Notes under the pieces: model-generated
Seen by the model: the letters and a program-made list of their open reading frames with translations, nothing else
What the model was told of the DNA's origin: nothing
The model's database searches: none
Program-made: the position numbers and the translations under genes
Shown here: positions 8,679 to 18,129 of the stretch, in pieces
How positions within the stretch are numbered: position 1 is the first letter of the stretch
Layout of the letters: each line of letters starts with the position of its first letter
Origin: Ruminiclostridium hungatei
GTDB taxonomy: Bacteria; Bacillota; Clostridia; Acetivibrionales; DSM-1351
DNA length: 64,000 bases
Direction: 5' to 3'
Assembly: GCF_002051585.1 (NCBI RefSeq)
Contig: NZ_MZGX01000024.1
Span: forward strand, 1 to 64,000

Positions 8679-9743
8679 ATGCCTGATAAAATGAGAGCAG
8701 TCCAGTTGTTTGCACCAGGACGTGTAAGCTGCGAACTGATAGATATTCCTGCCATTACAAATCCAAAAAACTTAATAATAAAGGTGCAGGCATGCGGAGT
8801 ATGTGGTTCTGATATTCCACGGGTAATGAGCAAGGGTGCTTACAGGTATCCTATTGTTATTGGACATGAATTTGCAGGAGAAGTTGTGGAAGCCGGTCCG
8901 GATGTCAAAACAGCTAAAAAGGGTGACAGGGTTACTGCAATGCCGCTGGTAAACTGTAAGGAATGTGATTTCTGTAAAATAGGTCAGGCCGTTGCTTGTG
9001 ATAACTATGACTATTATGGTTCCCGGATTGACGGAGCTATGGCTGAATACATAGAGGTAAGTGAAGAAAATATTGTCCATATACCCGACAGTGTCAGCTA
9101 TTATGAGGCAGCAATGGCCGATCCTGTTTCTGTTGCACTGCATGCTGTCAGAAAGGCAAATGTGGAGGCCGGACAGACCGTAGTGGTATTTGGCTTGGGC
9201 GCTATTGGCTTCATTGCTGTTCAATGGCTGAAAAATCTTGGTTGTCATAAAGTTATTGCAGTTGACATTATTGATGAAAAGCTTGAGCTTGCTGAAAAAT
9301 TAGGGGCTGACCTTTGTCTTAACGGAGCAAAGTGTGATGCTGTCAAATCAATCATGGAGTACACAGACGGAAGAGGTGCCGATGCTGCCATAGAGTTGGC
9401 CGGCAGCACATTTACCCAGGTACAGGCAATTGACTCTGTCAGAAAACTGGGTACAGTTGTATTTTGCGGTATTGCTTATAATGATCTTATGTTGCCGAAT
9501 AAAACTCTCGGAAAAATTTTAAGAGGAGAGTTGAATATTAAAGGTTCATGGAATTCATCAATAGCACCGCTGCCTATCAATGAGTGGAAGAGTGCATTAA
9601 TGTTTGTTGAAACAGGGAAAATAAAGCTTAAAGATCTTATTACCCATGTTGTCCGTTTGGAAGACTGTCAGGATGCATTTGAAATGATGTATCACAAAAA
9701 AGAGATGTTTACTAAAGTAATATTTGACCCGAATAAAAAATAA
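8679..9743 (+). CDS. zinc-dependent alcohol/polyol dehydrogenase (MDR family)
   Basis: A medium-chain dehydrogenase with an N-terminal catalytic domain carrying the catalytic zinc ligands (CGVCGSD, GHEFAG) and a structural zinc site (CKECDFCKIGQAVAC), followed by a Rossmann fold with the GLGAIGFIAVQWL nucleotide-binding motif. By sequence character it is closest to galactitol-1-phosphate or sorbitol dehydrogenases. ATG 8679 was preferred to ATG 8661 because GGAGTGA lies between the two. It likely oxidises or reduces a sugar or sugar phosphate in the same pathway as deoC and the kinase; the exact substrate cannot be read from the sequence. Confidence 0.88.
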   Translation: MPDKMRAVQLFAPGRVSCELIDIPAITNPKNLIIKVQACGVCGSDIPRVMSKGAYRYPIVIGHEFAGEVVEAGPDVKTAKKGDRVTAMPLVNCKECDFCKIGQAVACDNYDYYGSRIDGAMAEYIEVSEENIVHIPDSVSYYEAAMADPVSVALHAVRKANVEAGQTVVVFGLGAIGFIAVQWLKNLGCHKVIAVDIIDEKLELAEKLGADLCLNGAKCDAVKSIMEYTDGRGADAAIELAGSTFTQVQAIDSVRKLGTVVFCGIAYNDLMLPNKTLGKILRGELNIKGSWNSSIAPLPINEWKSALMFVETGKIKLKDLITHVVRLEDCQDAFEMMYHKKEMFTKVIFDPNKK

Positions 9744-9766
9744 TACAGACACCAGGAGGTGAAAAT

Positions 9767-10807
9767 ATGCTCTCTTATATTTACCATTCAGATAAGACAC
9801 TGGAACTCAAAGAAGTTCCAAAACCGCAGTTGAAGGGCGAGGGTGCATTAGTAAGGGTAATAGCGTGTTCCATATGCGGAACCGATGTGAGGACCTATAG
9901 ATTCGGAAGCGCAAAAATTGATGATGGAAGAATAATAGGACATGAGGTAGTAGGAGAAATAATAGAGATTTTACCTGATATCAAGGAGTTTAAAACCGGC
10001 GACCGCGTGGCTGTAGCACCGGCTATCGGGTGTGGGAGCTGTTATGCCTGCAAGGCCGGAAAGACTAATATGTGTGAGGAGCTTAAAACAATAGGTTTTC
10101 AGTTTGACGGAGGCTTTGCCGAGTATATGGTTATTCCGGCAGAAGCCTTCAAAATGGGTAACGTATATAAACTCCCGCAATCCGATGAATACTCGGTATT
10201 CACTTTGAGCGAACCGCTGGCTTGTGCCATAAATGCTCAATCATATCTCAATATTAAAAATGGTGAAGATGTAGTTATATTCGGCTCCGGCATAATTGGC
10301 TGCATGCATGCCGAACTGGCTCTGTATTCCGGGGCGAGGAAGGTAATAATAATAGAGACCTCTAAGGAAAGAATAAGACAGGCCGGTGAACTGCTGGACA
10401 AAGTAACCTTTATAAATGCCGCTGAAACCGACCCCTTCAGTGAGGTGAGCAGAATAACCGGAGGTAAGGGGGCGGATGTCGTGATAATTGCCTGCTCAGT
10501 GGGCAGTGCACAAGCCGATGGTATGAAAATGCTGGCTAAATGCGGAAGGATTTCACTATTCGGCGGATTGTCAGGGGAGTCAACGGGATTTATTGACAGC
10601 AATTTAATTCATTATAGAGAAATCAGTGTTTTCGGTGTTCACGCATCAACTCCGGAGCAAAACAAGCAAGCTATGGAGATGATATATAACAATTCAATAA
10701 ACGTTGAAAAATATGTTACCAGAAGATATCCGCTTAAAGATATAGAACAGGCTTACAAAGATATTGAAGGTGGCAGTATAATGAAAGCTATTATTTGCAA
10801 TGAGTAA
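9767..10807 (+). CDS. zinc-dependent alcohol dehydrogenase (MDR family), second paralog
   Basis: The 346-residue protein has catalytic zinc motifs CSICGTD and GHEVVGEI, a structural zinc cluster CGSCYACKAGKTNMC, and the NAD-binding GSGIIGCMHAELAL. It is only distantly similar to the dehydrogenase at 8679, so the two probably act on different intermediates rather than being a recent duplication. It resembles threonine, sorbitol and erythritol-type dehydrogenases. The ribosome site AGGAGGTG is strong and the gene lies 23 bp after its neighbour. The substrate is unknown. Confidence 0.87.
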   Translation: MLSYIYHSDKTLELKEVPKPQLKGEGALVRVIACSICGTDVRTYRFGSAKIDDGRIIGHEVVGEIIEILPDIKEFKTGDRVAVAPAIGCGSCYACKAGKTNMCEELKTIGFQFDGGFAEYMVIPAEAFKMGNVYKLPQSDEYSVFTLSEPLACAINAQSYLNIKNGEDVVIFGSGIIGCMHAELALYSGARKVIIIETSKERIRQAGELLDKVTFINAAETDPFSEVSRITGGKGADVVIIACSVGSAQADGMKMLAKCGRISLFGGLSGESTGFIDSNLIHYREISVFGVHASTPEQNKQAMEMIYNNSINVEKYVTRRYPLKDIEQAYKDIEGGSIMKAIICNE

Positions 10808-10848
10808 GGCAAGCTTTATTAAAAATAGTTTTAAGTGAGGTTGCTGAT

Positions 10849-12354
10849 ATGCATAAGAAATATATTCTGGCTATTGATCAGGGAACAACATCTACTAAAG
10901 TAATTGCAGTCAATCATGAAAGCAAGATTATAGATCAAGCCTCAAAGGATATAACACAGTTTTATCCTCAACCGGGTTGGGTTGAACATGATGCTGAAGA
11001 AATTTGGGAAACGGTTTTGGATTGTTGCAAACAGATTTTTTCAAGAGGAGTTGTTAAACCTGAGGAAATTGCCGCAATCGGTATAACTGATCAGAGGGAG
11101 TCTACCATATTATGGGACCGGGATACGGGGAAGCCCGTTTACCATGCAATATGCTGGCAAAGCCGTCAGACTGCACCAATTTGTGAGCGAATGAAAAAGC
11201 AGGAAGGGTTGGAGGAGTTAATCAATGAAAAAACCGGACTTCGGATTGATCCATACTTTTCTGCAAGTAAAATAAAGTTCATACTGGAAAATGTACCAGG
11301 GGTCCAGGGACAGGTTGATGCCGGGAAGATATTGATGGGAACTATTGATTCGTGGATAATGTGGAACCTGAGCGGCAAAGAGTCCCATGTAATTGATTAT
11401 ACAAATGCTTCCCGGACACTGCTTCTCAACATTCATACCTTGCAATGGGATGATGAGCTTATAGAAAAAATAGGTATACCAAAACAAATACTTCCCGAAC
11501 TGAAGCCTTCCTCCTGTGATGCCCTTGCATATACAGCCCCTTCGGCATTTTTCGGACAACGAGTTCCAATATCCGGAGATGCGGGGGATCAGCATGCAGC
11601 TACAATCGGACAAGCTTGCTTTGAACCCGGGATGGCCAAAAATACCTACGGTACATCAATGGCATTGTTCATGAATATAGGTGATAAGCCGCTGAAGTCG
11701 AATTTCGGACTTACAACTGATCTGGGTTGGGTAATCGACGGAAAGGTTCAATACGCTTTTGAAGGTGTGGTTTTTGTCGGCGGTGCGGTTGTTCAATGGC
11801 TTCGTGACGGCTTGGGTATTATAAAGGATGCAAGGGAGTGTGACCTCCTTGCCGAAAAGGTAAAAGACACCGGAGACGTATACATCGTACCTGCATTTGC
11901 CGGGATGTGCGCACCATATTGGGACTCTTATGCGAGAGGTACTATTATCGGAGTTACACGGGGAACCACAAAAGAGCATATATGCCGTGCGGCACTGGAA
12001 TCCATGGGCTATCAAACCAGGGATGTAATTGATGCCATGATAGCTGACACGGGGAAGAAACTGAAGTCGCTCAGAGTGGATGGCGGGGCGACAAAAAGTG
12101 AATTTTTGCTCCAGTTCCAGGCCGACATTCTGGGAATCCCGGTTGAATTGCCGGAAGTGACAGATATGGCCGCTTTGGGGGCGTCATACCTGGCGGGGTT
12201 GGGTATCGGGTTCTGGAAGGATACCTCTGAATTGAGAAAGCATTGGAAAATAGCCAAAGTCTATTATCCCAAAATGACAAAGGAAGAACGGGACACTTTA
12301 TATGCCGGCTGGAAGAAAGCTGTTGGCCGTTCTTTGGATTGGGCGAAAAAATAA
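10849..12354 (+). CDS. FGGY-family carbohydrate kinase (glycerol kinase-like)
   Basis: The 501-residue protein follows the glycerol kinase pattern throughout: N-terminal DQGTTSTK phosphate loop, PGWVEHDAEEIWE, the substrate-site GDAGDQHAA, and the C-terminal signature GGATKSEFLLQFQADILGIPVE. In true GlpK the corresponding region reads GDQQAALFGQ, so the inserted Ala-Gly (SGDAGDQHAA) departs from the classic pocket. In this operon a pentulose, tetritol or related polyol is a more natural substrate than glycerol, but glycerol cannot be excluded. It would supply the phosphorylated sugar for the aldolase. Confidence 0.85.
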   Translation: MHKKYILAIDQGTTSTKVIAVNHESKIIDQASKDITQFYPQPGWVEHDAEEIWETVLDCCKQIFSRGVVKPEEIAAIGITDQRESTILWDRDTGKPVYHAICWQSRQTAPICERMKKQEGLEELINEKTGLRIDPYFSASKIKFILENVPGVQGQVDAGKILMGTIDSWIMWNLSGKESHVIDYTNASRTLLLNIHTLQWDDELIEKIGIPKQILPELKPSSCDALAYTAPSAFFGQRVPISGDAGDQHAATIGQACFEPGMAKNTYGTSMALFMNIGDKPLKSNFGLTTDLGWVIDGKVQYAFEGVVFVGGAVVQWLRDGLGIIKDARECDLLAEKVKDTGDVYIVPAFAGMCAPYWDSYARGTIIGVTRGTTKEHICRAALESMGYQTRDVIDAMIADTGKKLKSLRVDGGATKSEFLLQFQADILGIPVELPEVTDMAALGASYLAGLGIGFWKDTSELRKHWKIAKVYYPKMTKEERDTLYAGWKKAVGRSLDWAKK

Positions 12355-12380
12355 GGTTTCAGGTACTGCCGGAGGTTTAT

Positions 12381-13085
12381 ATGAAAAGGGTTTTGATTAC
12401 TGGTGTTGCAGGCGGTCTGGGTTTATGCCTGGCTAAGGAGTTTATCAGGAAATCCTATTTTGTTTTTGGCTTTGATAATGAGCATAATGACAAATTAGGC
12501 TTACTTAAAGCTGAGTATGCTGACCAATTTGAATTTTTTCGGGTGAACACCGGTGAGGACAAAGCTGTGGATAATGCTGCTGAAATGCTGAAAAAGAAAA
12601 TTGACAGCCTTGATATAATTATTAATGCAGCAGCAATTCTCCCTCCTGATAGTGCAAATTTATTGGAGGATTTTGATATCTCCCAGGCTATTGAAGTTTT
12701 TTCTGTAAATTCACTTGGTCCTCTAAGAATAGTGAAGAGTCTTTTGCCGCTTGTAAAGAACGGTGAGGACAAGCTGATTGTCAATATCTCATCTGAAGCA
12801 GGCAGTATGTCCACTCACTGTGATTATATAAACAGATACGATTATTGCATGTCCAAGGCAGCCTTAAATATGCAAAGTATAATACTGCAGCGTTATCTTA
12901 AACCTGACGGAATAAAGATACTTGCAGTACATCCCGGCTGGGTAAGGACCAGGATGGGCGGCTGGGATGCTCCCGTTTTACCCGGGGATTCGGCAAAGGG
13001 TATAGCAAAACTGGCCGACAAATATATGCACGATTTAGATGCCGGAATATATTTCGATTACGATGGAAATACAAGGTCATGGTAG
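12381..13085 (+). CDS. short-chain dehydrogenase/reductase
   Basis: The 234-residue protein has the SDR cofactor motif TGVAGGLG near the N-terminus, the NAA motif (IIINAAAI), a catalytic Ser (NISSEAG) and YDYCMSK (the YxxxK pair). ATG 12381 was chosen because GGAGG lies eight bases upstream; longer readings would overlap the kinase gene. It is probably an NAD(P)-dependent oxidoreductase in the sugar pathway, with unknown substrate. The charged D and N around residue 35-40 (FGFDNEHND) suggest NAD over NADP. Confidence 0.85.
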   Translation: MKRVLITGVAGGLGLCLAKEFIRKSYFVFGFDNEHNDKLGLLKAEYADQFEFFRVNTGEDKAVDNAAEMLKKKIDSLDIIINAAAILPPDSANLLEDFDISQAIEVFSVNSLGPLRIVKSLLPLVKNGEDKLIVNISSEAGSMSTHCDYINRYDYCMSKAALNMQSIILQRYLKPDGIKILAVHPGWVRTRMGGWDAPVLPGDSAKGIAKLADKYMHDLDAGIYFDYDGNTRSW

Positions 13086-13124
13086 TATTTAACCAATAAC
13101 TTTATTTTACAGGAGGTAGTGAAA

Positions 13125-14522
13125 ATGATTACAAAACAAAAACCAAAAATCGGATTTCTTGGTTTGATGCAGGGCTTGTATGATGAATCACAGCCCGAAT
13201 TGCCAAAAATGCAGGAAGCATGGGCAAGACAAGTTGCAGAGCAGCTAAGGGACGTGGCAGACCTTGATTTCCCCGGACCTGCAAAAGAGAGAGCAGATAT
13301 TGAAAGATACGTAAAGTATTTCAATGAAAAGGAATACGACGGGATAATGATTGTAAACCTGTTGTACAGCCCCGGTAACCGTTTGATACAGGCAATGAAA
13401 AAAAACAGCCTCCCGATTTTACTTGCAAATATTCAGCCGCTTCCTGATGTGACGTCAAATTGGGATTGGGTACTGTGCACAACAAATCAGGGAATACATG
13501 GAATACAGGACACCAGCAACGTACTTATGAGATGCGGTATTAAACCGGCCATAATAACGGATGACTGGAAAGCTGACTCATTTAAATCCTATGTTGAGGA
13601 CTGGGCATTGGCGGCTAACGCATATAACAGGCTTAAAAAGACAAAGCTGGCGATTTTTGGCCGTATGCACAATATGGGGGATATCCTGGGAGATGATGCC
13701 GCACTGTGCAGAAAATTCGGGGTAGAGGCAAACCATGTGACCATCGGCCCGGTTTATTACAATATGGAGGCACTTACAAAGGAAGAAATAGATGCCCAGC
13801 TTGAAGAGGACAGAAGGAACTTTAAAATCGACCCTGACCTTAACGAGGAAAATCACCGCTATGCAGCACGTATGCAGCTCGGCTTTGAAAAATTTCTTAA
13901 GGATAACGGCTACGATGGATTTTCACAGTTTTTCAATATCTACAAGGAAGATGGCAGATTCAGGCAGATTCCTATTCTCGGTGGTTCCAGCCTTCTTGCA
14001 AAAGGATATGGATATTCGGCTGAGGGGGATACAAATGTACTTCTCATGACAGTGATTGGTCACATGATGATTGGCGACCCTCATTTTACTGAAATGTATT
14101 CGCTTGACTTTGGCAAAGATGCTGCAATGCTGAGTCATATGGGAGAGGGCAACTGGAAGGTTGCAAGAAAGGACAGGGGAGTGACGCTGATTGACCGCCC
14201 GCTGGATATAGGTGGTCTTGATAATCCGCCGACACCGAAATTCAATGTGGAACCTGGAACAGCCACACTTGTATCGCTTGTTGCAGTTGAGGGAGAGAGA
14301 TACCAGCTCATTGTTTCAAAAGGTACTGTTCTTGATACTGAAGAACTGCCTGAAGTTCCAATGAATCATGCATTCTTCAAGCCTGATTCAGGAATTAAAA
14401 AGGCAATGGATGAATGGCTTGCAAATGGTGGCACACATCACGAAGTGCTGTTTTTAGGTGACTATAGGAGACGCTTTGAACTCCTGTGCAAGATTCTTGA
14501 CATAAAATGTATTGAAGTATAA
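13125..14522 (+). CDS. L-arabinose/L-fucose isomerase-like protein
   Basis: The 465-residue protein has the fold signature of the AraA/FucI isomerase superfamily rather than of classic Bacillus AraA. Candidate metal and catalytic residues, assigned by pattern, are Glu300 (SAEGD), Glu323 (HFTEMYS), His338 (LSHMGEGNW) and His415 (NHAFFK), in the same order as E306, E333, H350 and H450 of E. coli AraA. It would interconvert an aldose and a ketose using Mn2+. ATG 13125 sits 8 bp after AGGAGG, so the upstream GTG at 13119 is unlikely. Together with GH51 downstream, L-arabinose to L-ribulose is the simplest reading, but other pentoses or deoxy sugars remain possible. Confidence 0.8.
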   Translation: MITKQKPKIGFLGLMQGLYDESQPELPKMQEAWARQVAEQLRDVADLDFPGPAKERADIERYVKYFNEKEYDGIMIVNLLYSPGNRLIQAMKKNSLPILLANIQPLPDVTSNWDWVLCTTNQGIHGIQDTSNVLMRCGIKPAIITDDWKADSFKSYVEDWALAANAYNRLKKTKLAIFGRMHNMGDILGDDAALCRKFGVEANHVTIGPVYYNMEALTKEEIDAQLEEDRRNFKIDPDLNEENHRYAARMQLGFEKFLKDNGYDGFSQFFNIYKEDGRFRQIPILGGSSLLAKGYGYSAEGDTNVLLMTVIGHMMIGDPHFTEMYSLDFGKDAAMLSHMGEGNWKVARKDRGVTLIDRPLDIGGLDNPPTPKFNVEPGTATLVSLVAVEGERYQLIVSKGTVLDTEELPEVPMNHAFFKPDSGIKKAMDEWLANGGTHHEVLFLGDYRRRFELLCKILDIKCIEV

Positions 14523-14576
14523 TATTTGATTTAGGGTAAATTATGGTAAAAAAAATAACATTGAAGGTATAATGAC

Positions 14577-15524
14577 GTGAGTGATAAATATAAATTAATG
14601 GTTGACGTTTCCAAAATGTATTATTGTTTCGGTATGAATCAAAAGGATATAGCGGTTGAATTGGGTATATCCCGGGGCTATGTATGCCAGTTGATGGAGC
14701 AGGCACGAAAATCCGGTATAATTGAGTTTAAAATTAATGACCTTACCAAAGAAGAGAAGGAAATTGAGGCTCATATGAGGTCAAAATTCAATTTGCGTAA
14801 GGCCATAATCGTTCCTTCGCTATCTAATGCCGACCCAAATCAGTTGAACCAGGAAGTTGTTGAAAAAACCTGCATATATCTGGATTCTATAATTGAAAGT
14901 GAAATGATTATCGCGTTCTCCTGGGGATGGACTGTATTCCAGATTTCTTCCAGCATGGTAAAAAATAAGGATGTTAAAAATGTGGTTTCTATTCCGTTGT
15001 CCGGAGGTATGACCAACCTGCAGAAAAAAATCTATGTTTCAGAGATATCAACCAACATAGCAGAAGCGTATAATGGCACACCATTATTCATTCCACTGCC
15101 GGCTGTTTTGCAGAATGCCCAGATAAAAGAAGCCGTATACAGTGATACTAATGTAAATAGTGTCTTAAACAAAAGCAAGGAAGCAGATATTGCACTATTT
15201 ACAGTTGGTGGCTTCGGAGAACAGAACGTATTGTACCGCGGCGGGTACATTGATGAAAAAATAATGAAGTCACTCACAAAAAAGAATGCTGTTGGCGACA
15301 TATGTGCCCACTTTATTAATGAATACGGAGAAATTTGCGATAAGGAATTGGATGAGCGGACTGTAACAATTAACCTTAATGATTTCAGAAAGATTAAAAA
15401 CAAGGTTTGTGTTGCTTCCGGTGCCCCAAAAGTCAAAGCATTGCTGGGAGCACTCAGAAAGGAATACATTGATGTCCTTATCACAGATGAAAATACCGTT
15501 AATGAAATACTGAAAATAATTTAA
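14577..15524 (+). CDS. SorC/DeoR-family sugar-binding transcriptional regulator
   Basis: The N-terminal 60 residues contain a helix-turn-helix of the type MNQKDIAVELGISRGYVCQLMEQARKSGII. The remainder is the SorC sugar-phosphate-binding domain (related to the DeoR and glucosamine-6-phosphate isomerase fold), with the AFSWGWT and VASGAPKVKALLGALR segments. The start is GTG 14577 with GAAGG upstream. It is transcribed with the genes it probably controls and likely binds a phosphorylated intermediate as inducer. The 12-bp palindrome at 4722-4733 is a candidate operator. Confidence 0.88.
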   Translation: MSDKYKLMVDVSKMYYCFGMNQKDIAVELGISRGYVCQLMEQARKSGIIEFKINDLTKEEKEIEAHMRSKFNLRKAIIVPSLSNADPNQLNQEVVEKTCIYLDSIIESEMIIAFSWGWTVFQISSSMVKNKDVKNVVSIPLSGGMTNLQKKIYVSEISTNIAEAYNGTPLFIPLPAVLQNAQIKEAVYSDTNVNSVLNKSKEADIALFTVGGFGEQNVLYRGGYIDEKIMKSLTKKNAVGDICAHFINEYGEICDKELDERTVTINLNDFRKIKNKVCVASGAPKVKALLGALRKEYIDVLITDENTVNEILKII

Positions 15525-15538
15525 AAGGGGTTATTTTT

Positions 15539-15925
15539 ATGAAATTAGCTGGAATAGACCATATTACAATTAATTGCTCTGATATTAACGGTTCTTTCAG
15601 GTTTTATGAGGAGGTATTAAACCTGAAGCGCTTAGGTGATGTAGACATGGGTGACCATATTTTACATTATTATCAGTTGTCCGATATAAAGCTTGAATTA
15701 ATAGAATATAAGGAAGCCCAGAAAATATATAAAACCGGGAATACTGATACAGGTCTGTATCGTCACTTTGCAGTATATACTGACGATATTGAAGAAATCA
15801 GATCAAGATGTAAAGAAAAAGGTTATGCGATAAATCTCAATCCAACCTACCTTCCGCAGATTGACAAAACTGTTATGCTCATTGTTGATCCCAATGGCGT
15901 GGAAATCGAAATCATACAATTATAA
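15539..15925 (+). CDS. VOC (glyoxalase/bleomycin resistance) family protein
   Basis: The 128-residue protein has two beta-alpha-beta-beta-beta units with candidate metal ligands His8 (GIDHITINC), a central HFAVYTDDIEEI strand and the final Glu in VEIEIIQL. Such proteins are small metal-dependent isomerases, epimerases or lyases. It sits between the regulator and the GH51 gene, so a role on a reactive sugar breakdown product (for example an epimerisation or aldehyde clean-up) is possible. The start is ATG 15539 with AAAGGGG upstream. Confidence 0.82.
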   Translation: MKLAGIDHITINCSDINGSFRFYEEVLNLKRLGDVDMGDHILHYYQLSDIKLELIEYKEAQKIYKTGNTDTGLYRHFAVYTDDIEEIRSRCKEKGYAINLNPTYLPQIDKTVMLIVDPNGVEIEIIQL

Positions 15926-16039
15926 TCAAATCAAATATAATCCAATCAAAAGGAATTAGCATTAATATATTATATTCAATCGAGTTTACCGGCTGCTCAA
16001 TAAACAATCCGGTACGACTCGGTGGAAATGGAGCTAAAT

Positions 16040-17545
16040 ATGGACAAAGCGAAGCTGGTACTAGATAAGGATTATGAAATTTCAAAGATAGATGAAAAAG
16101 TGTTCGGTTCATTTGTAGAACCTCTGGGAAGATGTGTATATGGCGGTATTTACGAACCAGGTCATCCAACAGCAGATGAAAAAGGCTTCAGGAGAGACGT
16201 ACTGGAATTAACCAGACCTTTAAATGTTACATTAAACCGTTTCCCCGGAGGAAATTTCGTTTCAACCTACCGTTGGGAGGATGGTATCGGACCAAAGGAA
16301 AAGAGACCAAGACGAGCGGAGGTTGCCTGGCAGTGTATTGAAACCAATGAATTTGGACTCAATGAGTTTGCCGACTGGTCCAAATTAAACGGTTCAGATG
16401 TGATGATGACAGTGAACCTGGCTACCAGAGGTGTTTTAGAGGCAATGGACTGTGTTGAGTACTGCAACTTCAACGAAGGTACCTACTGGTCCGATCTGCG
16501 TATTTCACATGGTTACAAGAATCCTCATGGATATCGTTACTGGTGTCTGACAAATGAAATTGACGGGGTCTGGCAGGTCGGACAGAAAACTGGCACTGAC
16601 TACGGAAGAATAGCAAGAGAGGCTTCAAAAGGAATGAAATTGCTTGATGATGGTATAAAAACTGTATTAGCAGGTTCTTCCTCGCCATCACAGGCGACTT
16701 TTCCCGGTTTTGACGCGGCAGCTCTTGAGGAATCTTACGATTTTATAGATTACCTTTCCATACATCAGTATATAGGAAATTCAAAAAATGATACGCCCAA
16801 TTATCTTGCAAAGCCTATAACGACAGATGCGTATCTTAAGACTGCAGCATCTACAATTGACTATATAAAGGCTAAGACCAGGAGCAGCAAAAAAGTAAAA
16901 ATATCCTTCGATGAGTTTAACACTTGGCATTCAATAGCTGAGGAAGACAGGTTCAGTAAAAAGTGGCGTATAGCTCCTCCTCTTCTGGAAGACATCTACA
17001 CAACTGAGGATGCCTTAGCCCTCGGAGGCATGCTGCTTGCGGTACTAAAGAATGCCGATCGTGTGGAGATAGCCTGTGTATCTGAATTAGTAAACTGCAT
17101 ATCCCATATTCGTACCAGAAACGGCGGCGGTGCATGGGTTCTTCCTCCATATTACACATTCCTGCTCTTCTCCAAGTACGGAAGAGGAACTTCATTGGTT
17201 ACAGCAATAAAATCACCGAAATATGACTCGACTGATTTTACTGATGTGCCTTATCTTGATGCAGCAGCTACAATAGCTGATAATGGCGATTTGACAATCT
17301 TCGCTATCAACAGGAGCCTTGAGGAAACTCTGCCACTGGAGACTGAATTGAGAGGATTTTCAGAATATAAGGTTGCCGAGCACATTGTTCTTACAAGCGG
17401 AAACCCAAAGGACACTAATACTGAAGAAAATCCAAATTTTGTAACTCCTAAGAGTATTGGAGATGCCAGGATAGATGGAAATAAGGTTATGGCGAATCTG
17501 CCAAAGCTGTCCTGGAACGTTATTCGTCTTCAAAAAATCAAGTAA
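16040..17545 (+). CDS. alpha-L-arabinofuranosidase, GH51
   Basis: The 501-residue protein follows GH51 from end to end: VFGSFVEPLGRCVYGGIYEP at the N-terminus, NRFPGGNFVS, the acid/base Glu173 in LTNEID, the nucleophile Glu292 in FDEFNTW, and a C-terminal beta-sandwich. It removes terminal L-arabinofuranose from arabinoxylan or arabinan fragments. There is no signal peptide, so it acts in the cytoplasm on imported oligosaccharides. ATG 16040 has GGAGC 7 bp upstream; GTG 16022 and ATG 16028 are in-frame alternatives. It is the best clue to the natural substrate of the whole locus. Confidence 0.95.
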   Translation: MDKAKLVLDKDYEISKIDEKVFGSFVEPLGRCVYGGIYEPGHPTADEKGFRRDVLELTRPLNVTLNRFPGGNFVSTYRWEDGIGPKEKRPRRAEVAWQCIETNEFGLNEFADWSKLNGSDVMMTVNLATRGVLEAMDCVEYCNFNEGTYWSDLRISHGYKNPHGYRYWCLTNEIDGVWQVGQKTGTDYGRIAREASKGMKLLDDGIKTVLAGSSSPSQATFPGFDAAALEESYDFIDYLSIHQYIGNSKNDTPNYLAKPITTDAYLKTAASTIDYIKAKTRSSKKVKISFDEFNTWHSIAEEDRFSKKWRIAPPLLEDIYTTEDALALGGMLLAVLKNADRVEIACVSELVNCISHIRTRNGGGAWVLPPYYTFLLFSKYGRGTSLVTAIKSPKYDSTDFTDVPYLDAAATIADNGDLTIFAINRSLEETLPLETELRGFSEYKVAEHIVLTSGNPKDTNTEENPNFVTPKSIGDARIDGNKVMANLPKLSWNVIRLQKIK

Positions 17546-17562
17546 TAGAGGGGAAGAAGTTT

Positions 17563-18069
17563 ATGGACGTATACAAAGAATTGCCAAGGACGTCCTTTTC
17601 AGATAATATGCTGACCGGTATAGGTGACGACTGGATGCTGGTAACAGCAGGAAATGAAAAAGACGGCTGCAACACATTGACAGCTTGTTGGGGCGGCATA
17701 GGCAATCTCTGGCACAGAGACGCCGCATTCATATTTATTCGGCCAACCCGTTATACTTATGAGTTTATAGAGAAAAATGAAATGTTCTCACTTACATTCT
17801 TTCCCAAGGGCTATAAAAAGGCATTGTCTTTGTTAGGCTCAAAATCGGGTCGTGATGGTGACAAAATAACAGAGGCTGATCTGAAAGTTCAGTACTTGGA
17901 TAATGTACCTACTTTTGAACAGGGGAATCTGTGTATCATATGTAGAAAGATGTATTACCTGGATTTTGTACCTGAGCGAATACCGGAGGAGGTAATGAAG
18001 CGATTCTATCCTGATGGGGATTTCCACCGTTTCTATGCCGGTGAAATTTTAAAGATTTACAAAAAATAA
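17563..18069 (+). CDS. flavin reductase-like (FMN split-barrel) protein
   Basis: The 168-residue protein has the flavin reductase pattern WMLVTAGNEKDGCNTLTACWGGIGNLW followed by the RPTRYTYEFI strand and the SLTFF segment, as in bacterial FMN-binding split-barrel proteins. It probably binds FMN and may reduce it or act as an electron carrier. It is the last gene of the operon, 17 bp after GH51, and is followed by a strong terminator. Its link to sugar breakdown is not obvious. Confidence 0.82.
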   Translation: MDVYKELPRTSFSDNMLTGIGDDWMLVTAGNEKDGCNTLTACWGGIGNLWHRDAAFIFIRPTRYTYEFIEKNEMFSLTFFPKGYKKALSLLGSKSGRDGDKITEADLKVQYLDNVPTFEQGNLCIICRKMYYLDFVPERIPEEVMKRFYPDGDFHRFYAGEILKIYKK

Positions 18070-18078
18070 GAGCTATTA

Positions 18079-18118
18079 AGACCGGATATCTTACTGTAAC
18101 TGGGATATCCGGTCTTTT
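18079..18118 (+). terminator. intrinsic terminator of the sugar operon
   Basis: AGACCGGATATC pairs perfectly with GATATCCGGTCT across a 13-nt loop and is followed by TTTT. It lies 10 bp after the stop codon of the flavin reductase gene. Confidence 0.9.
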
Positions 18119-18129
18119 GTGCGAATATA

